Positions 8,855 to 18,261 of a stretch of DNA of 47,921 bases are shown piece after piece (the first letter of the stretch is position 1; the number at the start of each line of letters is the position of its first letter). This DNA comes from Pseudomonadota bacterium. GTDB lineage: Bacteria; Bdellovibrionota_C; UBA2361; SZUA-149. The translations under genes and the position numbers were made by a program. The stretch lies in the NCBI GenBank assembly GCA_029555385.1, contig JAKPSH010000291.1, forward strand, positions 1 to 47,921, read 5' to 3'. A model generated the notes under the pieces. That model ran no database searches, was not told where the DNA came from, and was given only the letters and a program-made list of their open reading frames with translations.

Positions 8855-10057
8855 ATGAACAAGAGAAGCAGCACCATCCGCAAAGAGCTCGCTCTGGCGA
8901 ACTTAATGGACTTGTTGAAAATCGGAGGACTAAGCGGGCACGAAGCGGCAGTGGCCGGCTATGTGGCCCGGTCGCTGCGCAAAGCGGGCGCCAAGAAACA
9001 TTGGATCACCTGCGACAACGCGCACAAAAAGATCGGCTGCGGCTTCGAAGCGGGAAACCTGATTGTGAAATTTCCGGGAACCCATCGCGCGGCACGGCTG
9101 CTTTTCTCGGCGCATCTCGATACCGTCCCCCTCTGCCGCGGGGCTGTCCCCATCCGGCGCGGACATCGCATAGTCGCCAAGGGGGAGACAGCTTTAGGGG
9201 GCGATAATCGTGCCGGCGTCGCCTGCCTGCTTACCGCCGCACAAGCGCTGATGCAGGACGATCTTCCTCATCCTCCATTGACTTTTCTTTTTACAGTCGG
9301 TGAGGAACTGGGTCTTGCCGGAGCAAGGCACGTTTCAGCAAGAGCACTCGGATATCCGGCAATGGGGTTTAACTTTGACGGCGGCAATTCCGGGGATATA
9401 ATCGTCGGCGCTGTAGGAGCCGATCGTTGGGAAATTGAGGTGTTTGGGCTTTCGGCACATGCCGGCGTATGCCCCGAGCGCGGAGTGTCGGCGGCTCTTA
9501 TAGCCGGGGAAGCCCTTTCCTTAATGAAAAAAAGAAGCCTGTGGGGAAAGATAAAACACCAACACGGGCGGGGCACGTCGAATATCGGCATTATCCGCGG
9601 CGGCGAAGCAACAAATCAAGTGCTTGACCGGCTGTATCTGAAGGGAGAATCACGAAGCCATGATCTGAAGTTCCTTTCCACCCTCACCTCCAGGATTGAA
9701 CAGTGCTTCGTCGAGGCAGCTCACTCGGTCACGAATGACCAAGGAAAGCATGGATACATTCAATTTACGTTGCACCGAAACTATGAACCTTACCGGCTCG
9801 ACCCCACGGCCCCCGTTGTCGCATACACCGCCTCAGTAATGCGCGCTCTCGGATTCAAGCCAAAAATGCAAATCAGCGACGGCGGACTGGACTCAAGCTG
9901 CTTGACAGCTAAAGGAATTCCAACCGTTACCCTCGGCTCCGGAAATCACATGCCGCATCATCCCGGAGAATATATCGCAGTCAAGGAATATCTCGATGCC
10001 TGCAATCTCGCCTTGGCTCTAGCAGCATCAGGGGGCAAAGGGTTATGCCGGGCATAA
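8855..10057 (+). CDS. M20 family metallopeptidase (peptidase T/PepD-like)
   Basis: A 400-residue cytoplasmic dinuclear zinc peptidase. The metal and catalytic residues expected for M20 are visible: SAHLDTVP (His87, Asp89), GGDNRAG (bridging Asp117), the GEELG pair (Glu150/Glu151), NFDGG (Asp175) and NHMPHHPGEYI (C-terminal His near 368). A dimerisation lid domain lies at about 190-300. It resembles the annotated PepT-like subgroup that hydrolyses di- or tripeptides; substrate cannot be read from sequence. It lies 22 bp behind recQ on the same strand and converges with dnaK, whose stop lies 33 bp beyond. The ribosome-binding site (AAAGG) is weak, so translation may be coupled to recQ. Confidence 0.85.
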   Translation: MNKRSSTIRKELALANLMDLLKIGGLSGHEAAVAGYVARSLRKAGAKKHWITCDNAHKKIGCGFEAGNLIVKFPGTHRAARLLFSAHLDTVPLCRGAVPIRRGHRIVAKGETALGGDNRAGVACLLTAAQALMQDDLPHPPLTFLFTVGEELGLAGARHVSARALGYPAMGFNFDGGNSGDIIVGAVGADRWEIEVFGLSAHAGVCPERGVSAALIAGEALSLMKKRSLWGKIKHQHGRGTSNIGIIRGGEATNQVLDRLYLKGESRSHDLKFLSTLTSRIEQCFVEAAHSVTNDQGKHGYIQFTLHRNYEPYRLDPTAPVVAYTASVMRALGFKPKMQISDGGLDSSCLTAKGIPTVTLGSGNHMPHHPGEYIAVKEYLDACNLALALAASGGKGLCRA

Positions 10058-10090
10058 ATAAAGAATTGAATCCGCCGTCAGAGCAGCGTG

Positions 10091-12007
10091 CTACCACAGC
10101 GACTCAAGATATTCTTCCAGCGCGGAGTTGCGCTCTTGCAGATCTTTTAGCACTTTTGCCACCTCTCCCGCGTCCCGCGCATTCGCCAAAACATCGCGCG
10201 CAGTAGTCAGACAATCTTCGAGAATTACCCGGCCGCGCCCTTTAAAGCGCTTGCCTTCGGTATTTAGCTTGACCTGCGTCATGAAGATGGCGGTCTTCAG
10301 GTCCATTTTCTTTTCACGAAGCTCCGTGTCGTCATCTTTCCCGGAATCAGCCTTTGCCGCGAGTTCCGCATCCCGCTCGCGGCGTGCATCCCGTGCGCGT
10401 TTTTGCTCTTCTTCGATTCTTTTCTCACGCAGCATCTTGTCAATTTCGTAATCGGTCAGTCCGGAGTTGGCGATAATCTCAATGCGCTGCTCCTGCTGCG
10501 TATCCAGGTCTTTCGCCGATACGTGCACAATACCCTCGGCATCAATTTCGAAAGTTACCGCGATATCCGGCACACCGCGCGGCGCAGGACGAATGCCCAT
10601 TAGTTCAAAACGTCCAAGTGATTTGTTGTCCGGGGCAAAATCCTCCTCCCCTTGAAGGACATGAATGCTCACTTGCGGCTGATTCGGCGCGCTGGTTGTG
10701 AAAATCTCCGTTTTCTTCGTCGGAACGGTCGTATTTCGCGAAATAATGGTATGGGTCCGCCCGCCTTGAATCTCGATACCCAAACTCAAGCTGGTTACGT
10801 CCAGCAGGCTGACGCCCTTAACATACCCTTGCAATAAACCCGCTTGCACTGCCGCGCCAAGAGCCACGGCCTCATCCGGGTTGACCGTGTCCCAAACATC
10901 GCATTCAAAAATCTCGCGCGCTTTCTTTTTTACCGCGGGCATCCGCGTCATACCACCGACCAGAATCACATCGGTGATGTCGCTTGGTACAAGACCCGCA
11001 TCATCGAGTGCCTGCAAACATGGATCTTCTATGCGCTTGAGCGGCGCCTTGCAAAGATCTTCGAGCAGCTTGCGGTCCATTGTGATTTTCATGTGCTCGA
11101 GACCCTGCACAAATGAAAGCTCGACATCGACCTTGGGGACATCCGTCAGGGCATGCTTCGCATTTTGACCCGCCTCCTTGAAGCGCTGCAGCACACTCTT
11201 GTCACTAGAAATATCGCGGCCTGTCAACTTCTTGAATTGCTCAATAAGGTAGCTGACGATTGCCAGGTCAAAGTCTTCACCACCGAGAAACGTATCACCA
11301 TTGGTGGCCTTCACATCGAAAACCCCGTCACGCAGCTCGAGGATTGAAATATCGAATGTTCCGCCGCCGAGGTCGAACACGGCGATCATCCGATCGGAGC
11401 GGCTGCGCTCCTTGAAGCTTTTGTTTACGTGCTCACGCAGCACATCTTTGCCGTCGATAATGTTCATGCCGAAAGCCAATGCCGCAGCCGTCGGCTCGTT
11501 GATAATGCGCAGCACATCAAGACCGGCGAGCCGGCCAGCGTCTTTTGTAGCTTGGCGCTGCGAATCGTTGAAGTGCGCCGGAACCGTAATTACTGCCCGC
11601 TTGATATCTTCATGGAGATAATGCTCCGCGATTTCCTTCATCCTGATCAGCACATGAGAGGATACCTCCTCGGCGCTCACGGGGACGCCGTTGATTTCAA
11701 CCCAGGCATCGCCGTTTTCTGCCGGAAGCACGCGATAGGGGAGCTTGCTCATCGCATCCTGCACTTCAGTGCTATTGAATTTTCTGCCGATAAAGCGCTT
11801 GATCGCAAAGATCGTGTTCTTACGGTTCATTCCGGCCTGCGCCACCGCCGGGTAGCCGCATACCGGTTCATTGTTGGCATTGACGGTATAAACAGACGGT
11901 GTCGTGTTGCGGCCTTCCTCGTCGAGAATGACCACCGGACGGCCGTCCTTGATGTACGCAACGCACGAGTTTGAAGTGCCCAGGTCGATGCCGATGACTG
12001 TGCTCAT
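10091..12007 (-). CDS. dnaK: Hsp70 chaperone (DnaK-like) with an insertion in the ATPase domain
   Basis: 638 residues. The nucleotide-binding domain shows GIDLGTSNSCVAYI (6-19), INEPTAAALAFG (169-180), AVFDLGGGTFDISIL (from 209) and VILVGGMTRMP. The substrate-binding domain follows, with LDVTSLSLGIE and a charged helical lid. Between AFG and the DLGGG strand there is a charged insertion (about 181-206) roughly 15-20 residues longer than the short turn in E. coli DnaK. The C-terminus ends SALEEYLESLW, without the usual Gly-rich/acidic DnaK tail. No grpE or dnaJ is adjacent; the upstream same-strand gene is a transmembrane pseudokinase 170 bp away. I saw no CIRCE element or sigma-32 promoter. 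This may be a secondary Hsp70 rather than the housekeeping DnaK. Confidence 0.88.
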   Translation of the reverse strand: MSTVIGIDLGTSNSCVAYIKDGRPVVILDEEGRNTTPSVYTVNANNEPVCGYPAVAQAGMNRKNTIFAIKRFIGRKFNSTEVQDAMSKLPYRVLPAENGDAWVEINGVPVSAEEVSSHVLIRMKEIAEHYLHEDIKRAVITVPAHFNDSQRQATKDAGRLAGLDVLRIINEPTAAALAFGMNIIDGKDVLREHVNKSFKERSRSDRMIAVFDLGGGTFDISILELRDGVFDVKATNGDTFLGGEDFDLAIVSYLIEQFKKLTGRDISSDKSVLQRFKEAGQNAKHALTDVPKVDVELSFVQGLEHMKITMDRKLLEDLCKAPLKRIEDPCLQALDDAGLVPSDITDVILVGGMTRMPAVKKKAREIFECDVWDTVNPDEAVALGAAVQAGLLQGYVKGVSLLDVTSLSLGIEIQGGRTHTIISRNTTVPTKKTEIFTTSAPNQPQVSIHVLQGEEDFAPDNKSLGRFELMGIRPAPRGVPDIAVTFEIDAEGIVHVSAKDLDTQQEQRIEIIANSGLTDYEIDKMLREKRIEEEQKRARDARRERDAELAAKADSGKDDDTELREKKMDLKTAIFMTQVKLNTEGKRFKGRGRVILEDCLTTARDVLANARDAGEVAKVLKDLQERNSALEEYLESLW

Positions 12008-12177
12008 TCTGCCCTAACCCCTCGGAAAACCAATTGAACTTGAAAGTAACCCCCTTCTGCTCTGCCGTAAGGCAGCACTCAATAGGTGTTATGGGGAAAA
12101 AGGCCGGACTCGTGCCGTGAGAAAATCTCTGTTGGTCAGAAAATGGCTAAAAAGATCAATAACCTATAGGACGCGGC

Positions 12178-13773
12178 CTATGACCGCGGCTTATCGAAAT
12201 CAAGCTGGGAACACCTTACCGCTAAAGTGCCGCCAGCACTGCTCCTTGCACACTGCTCCCTCAGCCTTTTGAACTCCGCCTCGCTTTGCGAAAACTCAAG
12301 CTGAGAAAATGCGACCTTGCCGCCTCCAGGCAGCGGTGCGCGGCTGCGAAATGCCGGTTGTTGTTGCCCAACCATTTCGGCAAGAAGATTCGCACGTTCC
12401 TGCAGGTCGTCACGCACGGGTCGCAGCGCTGCCGCTGGCGCCTGCCCGGCCAGGTCTTTGCGCACAAAATCGGCGGCCAGACTGCGGCGAACTACCGGCT
12501 CCGGCGTCACCGGGACAAAACCTTGCGCACGGAGCAGCTTTTGCTGTCCTGCGGTTCCACTGTAAGCAGTTGCTTCAGCACTCAGGGCATGCATTGCGGT
12601 CTGCGGCATCACTGCCGGCGAAATGCTGGTTCGAGGCACGTAGAAACCCATGCCAACCAAAAGATAGAGGCAGCAGAAAGCCGCCGCAGGCATAAGAATA
12701 ATATCACGGACACAAGTATTCCCGCTGCTCCGGCTTGAAACGAGGTACGGCAGGATGCGCGGCTCGACAGCAAGCCCCTGATCGCGCGAATCAGCACTTG
12801 CCCCGCGCGCACCAAGAATGCCACATCCCTGCCGCGTGGTCTTTACGGGCTTAACGGCGAGACCAGGCTGCGCAAACGCGTATTGCCCCGACGAAAGCTC
12901 GTGCAGTTCCTGCGCCACCTCGGCTATTGAGCTTAATCGGTTTTGCCATTCACGTCTCATCGCGTTGATAATGACGCGGTTCAGCGGAGCCGGACAAGCT
13001 GCCCGGCAATACACCGGAGCAGGCGCATCCGTTGATAAACGATGACGGAGCGATTCAACTGGCGAAGACAAACGCTCAAAGGGATATCGTCCTGTAGTCA
13101 GTTCATAAAGAACAATGCCGAGAGCATAGACATCTGAAGCTGCGTGAATCGTACCATTTCGCACGTATTCGGGACTGACATAATCAAGATGACCATGAAT
13201 TCTATCCTCACGAACCGTCTTCCCCGACGCTGGAGCCAGCGCTGGTCCAAAACCGCCCAGCTTCAGGCGCCCATCCTTCATTACATACACACTGTGCAGC
13301 CCGAAGTTATTGTGTACGAGACCGGCACGATGCACCGCTTCCAGCGCGGTGCACATCTGCCGCCCCAGCGTTTCTATCTCCGGGACCGATAGACTCCGTC
13401 CTTCCGGCAGCACTTCAGCAAGCGTGCCGCACAGCGCATATTCAAGTGTATAAGCGACGCTGTCTCCCAAGTCGATCCAATCATAGACCTGCAAAACATG
13501 AGGATGATCAATCAGCTTTGCTAACCGGTATTCCTGCGCAAAAGCAGCAACGGCACCAGCATCGTGTGCGGCATGCGGCAAAAGCATTTTCAGTGCGACA
13601 AGCTGCCCGGCATCGTGCAAGCACCGGCAAGCGTATGTCGCACTGCGCTCGCCCTCGCCAATACTTTCGAGCACAATATATTTGCCGGCGACAACGCTGC
13701 CGCGTGACAACCGCGGATATGCCGAATCATCGCACCCACTGTCTGCACAAGCTGCCGATCGATGAAAAGTCAT
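12178..13773 (-). CDS. Transmembrane Hanks-type pseudokinase
   Basis: 531 residues. The N-terminal protein-kinase fold (about 31-295) is clear: glycine-rich loop IGEGERSATYA (38-48), VALKML with Lys62, SDVYALGIVLYELTTGRYPF (213-232) and a C-lobe Arg region. The catalytic centre is lost. The HRD-x-K-x-x-x-x-N loop reads HNNFGLHSVYV (154-164), the Mg-binding DFG reads GFG (174-176), and APE reads SPE. It should not phosphorylate by the standard mechanism, although it may still bind nucleotide. A single membrane segment lies at about 358-378, followed by a roughly 150-residue tail without a recognised domain. The kinase-like part would therefore be cytoplasmic. It is upstream of an Hsp70 on the same strand, and divergent from a membrane glycosyltransferase-like gene. 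Likely a signalling scaffold; partner unknown. Confidence 0.85.
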   Translation of the reverse strand: MTFHRSAACADSGCDDSAYPRLSRGSVVAGKYIVLESIGEGERSATYACRCLHDAGQLVALKMLLPHAAHDAGAVAAFAQEYRLAKLIDHPHVLQVYDWIDLGDSVAYTLEYALCGTLAEVLPEGRSLSVPEIETLGRQMCTALEAVHRAGLVHNNFGLHSVYVMKDGRLKLGGFGPALAPASGKTVREDRIHGHLDYVSPEYVRNGTIHAASDVYALGIVLYELTTGRYPFERLSSPVESLRHRLSTDAPAPVYCRAACPAPLNRVIINAMRREWQNRLSSIAEVAQELHELSSGQYAFAQPGLAVKPVKTTRQGCGILGARGASADSRDQGLAVEPRILPYLVSSRSSGNTCVRDIILMPAAAFCCLYLLVGMGFYVPRTSISPAVMPQTAMHALSAEATAYSGTAGQQKLLRAQGFVPVTPEPVVRRSLAADFVRKDLAGQAPAAALRPVRDDLQERANLLAEMVGQQQPAFRSRAPLPGGGKVAFSQLEFSQSEAEFKRLREQCARSSAGGTLAVRCSQLDFDKPRS

Positions 13774-14052
13774 GACACCCCAAGCATTTGATAATCGTTA
13801 AACCAAGGCGAAAGGAGCTAATAACCAACCAACAAAAGAGCAGTATCTACTCTGCAAAAAGAAAGCCAACACCTCTGGAAGCCCGGTCTTAACCCGGTTA
13901 CCAATTCGCAAACACCGCAGCTATCCTTTCCTGATCCAATCTAGTTAAACCAGATCGTTGAACCCCGTCGCATGCTTGTTTTCTCTTGTCGCTCTGCTCC
14001 GTTGCGGGCTATGATGGGCTCCCTGCTTTGCTGCGTTTCCCCGGTGTTGAGG

Positions 14053-15576
14053 ATGCAGAAAGATAAACTCTTTTCATTTTGGTTCGCCTTTATCTTGATC
14101 GCTGCCCTGGCGTGCGCGATGCGCGCCTATGATATCGAATCTCGTCCGCTGCACTCTGATGAAGGCGTAAACTGGCATTTCTTGCAGGAAATGAGCCGAA
14201 CCGGCGTATATCCCTATTCGCACGAAAATTATCATGGGCCGGCCTACTTCTGGCTAAGTTTCTCCCTGACAAGAATCTTCGGAGAAAGCGTCCTGGGGAT
14301 GCGTCTGGCGTCAATTCTTTCAGGCCTGCTGCTGCTGCCCGTGCTGATCGTAGTTCGTCCGCTCGCGGGCAGCCGTTTTGTACTCTTGGCCGCGCTCTTG
14401 CTCGCCGTATCTCCGAGTATGGTTTTTCATTCCCGCTACGGCATTCATGAAATGCTTTTTATCCTCTCCTCAGCGCTCTTTGCCTTGAACCTCTACCGGC
14501 TGCTCCAGGCCGAAGATCTCCGCTGCATCTATTTTTTGGCTTGCGCGTTGGCACTGCTCATCGCCACAAAAGAAACTTTCGTGATCACTTTGGCCGCTGT
14601 GGGTTTGCCGGCGCTGCTTTTAGCAGCGGGATCTTATCGACGCTTCATGCAGTTCATCCGCGCCGAAGCCATTCATTTTCCGCAAGCGCTGCTCTTATTG
14701 TCTTCGATTGTTATCCTCTTTTATTCTTCGGGCTTGCGCAGTTTTAAAGGAGTACGCGAGCTTTTTTTTAGCATTCCGCAGTGGATTGGCCGCGGCACCA
14801 CGAGCGATCCGGGGCATTTTAAACCCCGGATGTATTACCTGAAGAACTTGATCTGGGAAACCGAGCCATACCTGCCGCTGCTGTTTACCGCGGCCTGCCT
14901 CATCCTTCTGTTTGTCCTGTTCCTGTCGCCAAGGACTGTGCGCCAAAGTCTTCACGAGCAAAGAAACAAGTTTGGTTTCTTTCTGTTTTCATGGGCAGTG
15001 CTCATTGGATTAGTTTATTCATTTATTCCGTACAAAACACCTTGGCTTGTGATTAACATCACCTTCCCTGCTCTGCTTTTCTGCGCCTGGCTGCTCAATT
15101 CAATCTGGGATTGGCAAGGAACGTTCGCTGCCGCCGCCGCGCTTGTCTTCACAGTTATTGTTCTTTACGCAGTAAAAAGCACCGTCACCTTGAACTATTC
15201 AGGAAGTGCGCTGCCTGCACCTTTGGCAAAGCACTTGCACTGCGTACCTTACGGATCGCCCAACCCCTTCTCGTATGTCTACACCTCTCCCGGAATGCTT
15301 GAGGTTGTTCAGCGAATTAAAGAATACTGGCAAACCCATCCTCAGGCCAAGGTTCTGGTCGGGACTAAGGGTTATTGGCCCCTGCCATATTACCTACGCG
15401 AAAAGTCCTTGCAGGCGGGTTATTTTGTCCCCGAGAATATCGAACAGTATACTGGCGAGTACGAAATAATTCTCGTCGATCATTTCCGGCCATGGAAGAA
15501 CACTGATTGGCCGGCGACATATTACCGGCTAAGCGACGTAACCGAGGCATTCTTTTACCAACGCCCGCAGCATTGA
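14053..15576 (+). CDS. GT-C-type membrane glycosyltransferase-like protein (Agl23/TIGR03663-like)
   Basis: About 507 residues with ten or more membrane segments. The N-terminal helix is followed by an acidic loop motif, IESRPLHSDEGVNWHFL, and HENYHGPAYFWL. These are typical of PMT/ArnT-like GT-C enzymes, which use polyprenyl-phosphate sugars. The family match to Agl23-like proteins is by eye. The KETFVI motif after the central helices also fits. The C-terminal soluble part ends in a VLVGTKGYWPLPYYLRE-like domain. The true start is unclear: in-frame upstream starts exist at 13972 and 14011; 14053 gives the most family-like N-terminus but has poor ribosome-binding context. The stop codon directly abuts the stop of the convergent membrane protein. 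Confidence 0.65.
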   Translation: MQKDKLFSFWFAFILIAALACAMRAYDIESRPLHSDEGVNWHFLQEMSRTGVYPYSHENYHGPAYFWLSFSLTRIFGESVLGMRLASILSGLLLLPVLIVVRPLAGSRFVLLAALLLAVSPSMVFHSRYGIHEMLFILSSALFALNLYRLLQAEDLRCIYFLACALALLIATKETFVITLAAVGLPALLLAAGSYRRFMQFIRAEAIHFPQALLLLSSIVILFYSSGLRSFKGVRELFFSIPQWIGRGTTSDPGHFKPRMYYLKNLIWETEPYLPLLFTAACLILLFVLFLSPRTVRQSLHEQRNKFGFFLFSWAVLIGLVYSFIPYKTPWLVINITFPALLFCAWLLNSIWDWQGTFAAAAALVFTVIVLYAVKSTVTLNYSGSALPAPLAKHLHCVPYGSPNPFSYVYTSPGMLEVVQRIKEYWQTHPQAKVLVGTKGYWPLPYYLREKSLQAGYFVPENIEQYTGEYEIILVDHFRPWKNTDWPATYYRLSDVTEAFFYQRPQH

Positions 15577-17502
15577 TCACTCCGGCTTCCAGATGCGGTA
15601 AAGCTCCTCTCCCGGAAATGATGTAAATATCCCTGCCCCACCTGGATGCTGAAGCTTCCAATAGTTCTGTTCATGTATGGACCAAAGAAGATAACCCGGG
15701 CAAACCCGCGCACGCCCGGCGGCTAGTTCCGGCGTAATCGCGCACTGCCTTATATCCTCCGGACTTTCCATCAGGGACTTTCGGGCGAGATAAGGCAACC
15801 CATGTGAATGGGTGGTTCCCTCGTAGCCACTGAACAGACGCCGCCCGCTGAGCGTAACCGGAGAATTGTGATGCGGCGCCGCAAGAATTACTGCTCTTGG
15901 CGGCGTCATCCGGCGCAGCACCTCCGCCTTCTTGAGGTCATCTTCGCTGTAAACCGTATAGTCATCATAATGAAGAAAAACCGTGCCTGTCTCGTAAAGC
16001 GCCGGAAGCACAAGAATCAAGAATACTAGATTGATCAGAAAAGCTGGTTGATTTTCTTCGCAAACAACCAAAGATATGGAGATCACGTACAGCGCAAGAA
16101 AAACTTTAAGCTGATCCCAATCCCAAACAGCAAGCTGCACAAAATTGCCGGCAACAAACAACAAAACCAAAAGTAAAACCGGCAGGCGCAGCGCTCTTAC
16201 GGTAAATAAGACAAAGAACAGCAAAAACCAGGCGGGACTATTGCTGACCCACATGACAAATGTCTGAACCAGGGAATGCAGCGCGGAGATACCCGGGGTG
16301 CGTCCGGGAAACCATCCCCAGGAAAAGCTGATGATTCCGGTTTTCCCCAGAAGCCAAGGAAGAAAAAAAACAGCGCAAGCCAGCGGCAAGTTAAAGACAA
16401 GCAAATTGCGCCCCGCCTCCTTAAAACGCAACGGCAGTGCCGTCTTGCTGTTCGCAGCAAACTGTTTCAAAAATGATGCGGCAAGCAAGAGCTCCGCATA
16501 ACACACGGCAACAATGAAAAAGTGGGTATGCGCAAGGGGCGCAAGGCCCAAAAGCGCTCCCGCAGCAGCAAGTTCCGGCGCGCAAGCATTCACCAGGCCC
16601 TCCTTGTGCGTTCTGCACAGGAAGCGGTGGAGCAGCAGGCAAACAGCGAGCAGTACACAAAGACCAATTAATGCCGGGCGCTGCGTGACCCAGATGGTCG
16701 TCAAAAAGGGCGCCCACGGCTGGCCTTGGTTAAGGAAGGCATGAGCCGGTTTGTGCGCCATCTCGGACGATGGGTCCGCAAGGATCCGCGTAAACACATA
16801 GCTGTAAGTACCGCCGCCGAACAGAACCGCCCAAGGGGCAAGACGCCGGCGGTTCCCATTAAGCAAAAAGTAAACAACAATCCACACTGAGCACCATTGT
16901 GCAGCAAAAATCATCGGCAGCGTCGAGAAAACCGGATAAATGCTCCATAAACTTGCCGTCCACAAGTTCACATAAAACGGGTAAGAAAGCCGTTCGCCAG
17001 GAAATATGTGATACTCCGGCGGCAAATTGTCTCCAAAAACGAAAGACGTAATCATCCCAACGTGAAATGCCACATCACCGTAATTGTTCGCCCATGGTGT
17101 CTGGATCGTTTTGCTTGCGCTGATCAGACTTACGCCCAGGATCATTACAACGGAACACCAAAAGGCAAAGTGCAGCGTAATGCGCCCGGCAGAGGCAGCG
17201 ATGAGGCGCTGCACCGCACAGGCATCAAGCGCCGGAACAAGGAGCAGCAGCAAAGGCGCCAATGCTGCTAACGGCAGATAGCAGCCGAGTGCAGCCAGTA
17301 CAAAAATGCAGGTCAGGTAAAACAACAGACCAAAAACGTAGCATGCAGCAAGGGGCAGGGGCAGCGTCTCTTGCTCTCCTTCTTGCTCTGCCGGGAAGAC
17401 GAGCCGCATTCCCCAACGAAGCAGCGCAGCCCCCAGCAGCAGCATGAAAAACGGGCTGACGATCACAAAAAGTATTTGAATAATTAGGCGCAGAGCCAAC
17501 AC
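15577..17502 (-). CDS. Large multi-pass membrane protein, probably GT-C-like, function unknown
   Basis: 641 residues with about 13-15 predicted membrane helices. A conserved-looking lumenal/periplasmic stretch after the fourth helix reads NYGDVAFHVGMITSF, then FPGERLSYPFYVNLW. This arrangement (acidic residue in the first large loop, His-containing segment) occurs in uncharacterised membrane proteins related to GT-C glycosyltransferases. The soluble C-terminus begins near MTPPRAVILAAPHHNSP and ends FPGEELYRIWKPE. The start is GTG at 17502, six bases after the purQ stop, so it reads as the last gene of the purS-purQ unit. It faces another GT-C-like gene with no spacer between the stop codons; the two may act in the same envelope glycan pathway (inference). 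Confidence 0.6.
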   Translation of the reverse strand: MLALRLIIQILFVIVSPFFMLLLGAALLRWGMRLVFPAEQEGEQETLPLPLAACYVFGLLFYLTCIFVLAALGCYLPLAALAPLLLLLVPALDACAVQRLIAASAGRITLHFAFWCSVVMILGVSLISASKTIQTPWANNYGDVAFHVGMITSFVFGDNLPPEYHIFPGERLSYPFYVNLWTASLWSIYPVFSTLPMIFAAQWCSVWIVVYFLLNGNRRRLAPWAVLFGGGTYSYVFTRILADPSSEMAHKPAHAFLNQGQPWAPFLTTIWVTQRPALIGLCVLLAVCLLLHRFLCRTHKEGLVNACAPELAAAGALLGLAPLAHTHFFIVAVCYAELLLAASFLKQFAANSKTALPLRFKEAGRNLLVFNLPLACAVFFLPWLLGKTGIISFSWGWFPGRTPGISALHSLVQTFVMWVSNSPAWFLLFFVLFTVRALRLPVLLLVLLFVAGNFVQLAVWDWDQLKVFLALYVISISLVVCEENQPAFLINLVFLILVLPALYETGTVFLHYDDYTVYSEDDLKKAEVLRRMTPPRAVILAAPHHNSPVTLSGRRLFSGYEGTTHSHGLPYLARKSLMESPEDIRQCAITPELAAGRARVCPGYLLWSIHEQNYWKLQHPGGAGIFTSFPGEELYRIWKPE

Positions 17503-17508
17503 GATTGG

Positions 17509-18261
17509 TCAGTCCCGGTCCCCGTCTTCCGGTTCAAAGTCGAAATCCTCGTCCTCTTGAGCAATCTCAACCGGCTTTTCGCCGCGCAAGACGGACTCGA
17601 GCAGCGGCAATCCGTCAACACTTCCCATAAATTGTTCAATGGCGCGTTCCGGATGCGTAATCACGCCCAGCACATTCTCGTGGCGGTTGAGAATACCCGC
17701 AATAGCATTCACACTTCCGTTGAACGGTTGGGACAAATCCACATCGCCTTCCAAATCGCAAAAGCGCAGCGCGATATGCCCCTCTTCCTCTAAATCCTTC
17801 AGCGTTCTCTTATCCGCATAGTAGCGTCCGCAATAACAGCTTATCGGCAGTGTGAGAATCTCACCCTCCTCGAGATGACGCGTCCAGATGCTCTTTGTAT
17901 TGTCCGCTGTAACAAACGTATCGGTATTCATAAACCGCGAATTGAGATTAGGCAAAAGCACGCCTGGCAAAATATCCAATTCGCAAAGTATTTGAAAGCC
18001 ATTGCCCAAACCAATAATCGGACGATCGTCGCGTTCGAACTTACGGATCGCACCAATAATCGGCGAAGCCTTGCATAGTGCGCCAGGACGCAGATAATCA
18101 CCGAAGGCCGAACCACCGGGGATGACCAGGACATCCGCATCACCGATGCTTTCTTCTTGATGCCATACGGTAAACACTTCCTGTTTCAGCACATCGCGAT
18201 ATGCATACACGGCGTCCGCGACACCGCCGGAACCGGGAAAAACTACGACTGCAATCTTCAT
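17509..18261 (-). CDS. purQ: PurQ (FGAM synthase glutaminase subunit) lacking the catalytic Cys
   Basis: 250 residues, near the usual 220-260 for PurQ. Family features include VVVFPGSG (5-12), IPGGSAFGDYLRPG (47-60), NGFQILCE (87-94), NGSVNAIAGI and the His-Glu pair in ITHPER (His203, Glu205). The nucleophile loop, normally GICNGFQ, reads GLGNGFQ: Gly86 replaces the cysteine (codon GGC; TGC would be Cys). A second active-site motif, normally PIAHGEG, reads PISCYCG (139-145). Class I glutaminase chemistry is therefore not expected. Its ATG overlaps the purS stop (ATGA). Either FGAM synthesis here uses free ammonia, or this PurSQL set has another role. The C-terminus carries an unusual acidic tail (EDEDFDFEPEDGDRD). 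Confidence 0.85.
   Translation of the reverse strand: MKIAVVVFPGSGGVADAVYAYRDVLKQEVFTVWHQEESIGDADVLVIPGGSAFGDYLRPGALCKASPIIGAIRKFERDDRPIIGLGNGFQILCELDILPGVLLPNLNSRFMNTDTFVTADNTKSIWTRHLEEGEILTLPISCYCGRYYADKRTLKDLEEEGHIALRFCDLEGDVDLSQPFNGSVNAIAGILNRHENVLGVITHPERAIEQFMGSVDGLPLLESVLRGEKPVEIAQEDEDFDFEPEDGDRD

Noticed and set aside
12008-12177. CIRCE operator or sigma-32 promoter upstream of dnaK
   Set aside because: Only half of a CIRCE-like word (GAGTGCT) occurs; a CCCCAT word is present without a CTTGAA box at the right distance.
18000-18012. PurQ Gly86 as a simple sequencing error
   Set aside because: A single TGC to GGC change could explain it, but the second altered motif (SCYCG for AHGEG) and the parallel changes in PurL make error alone unlikely. 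Left open for read-level checking.
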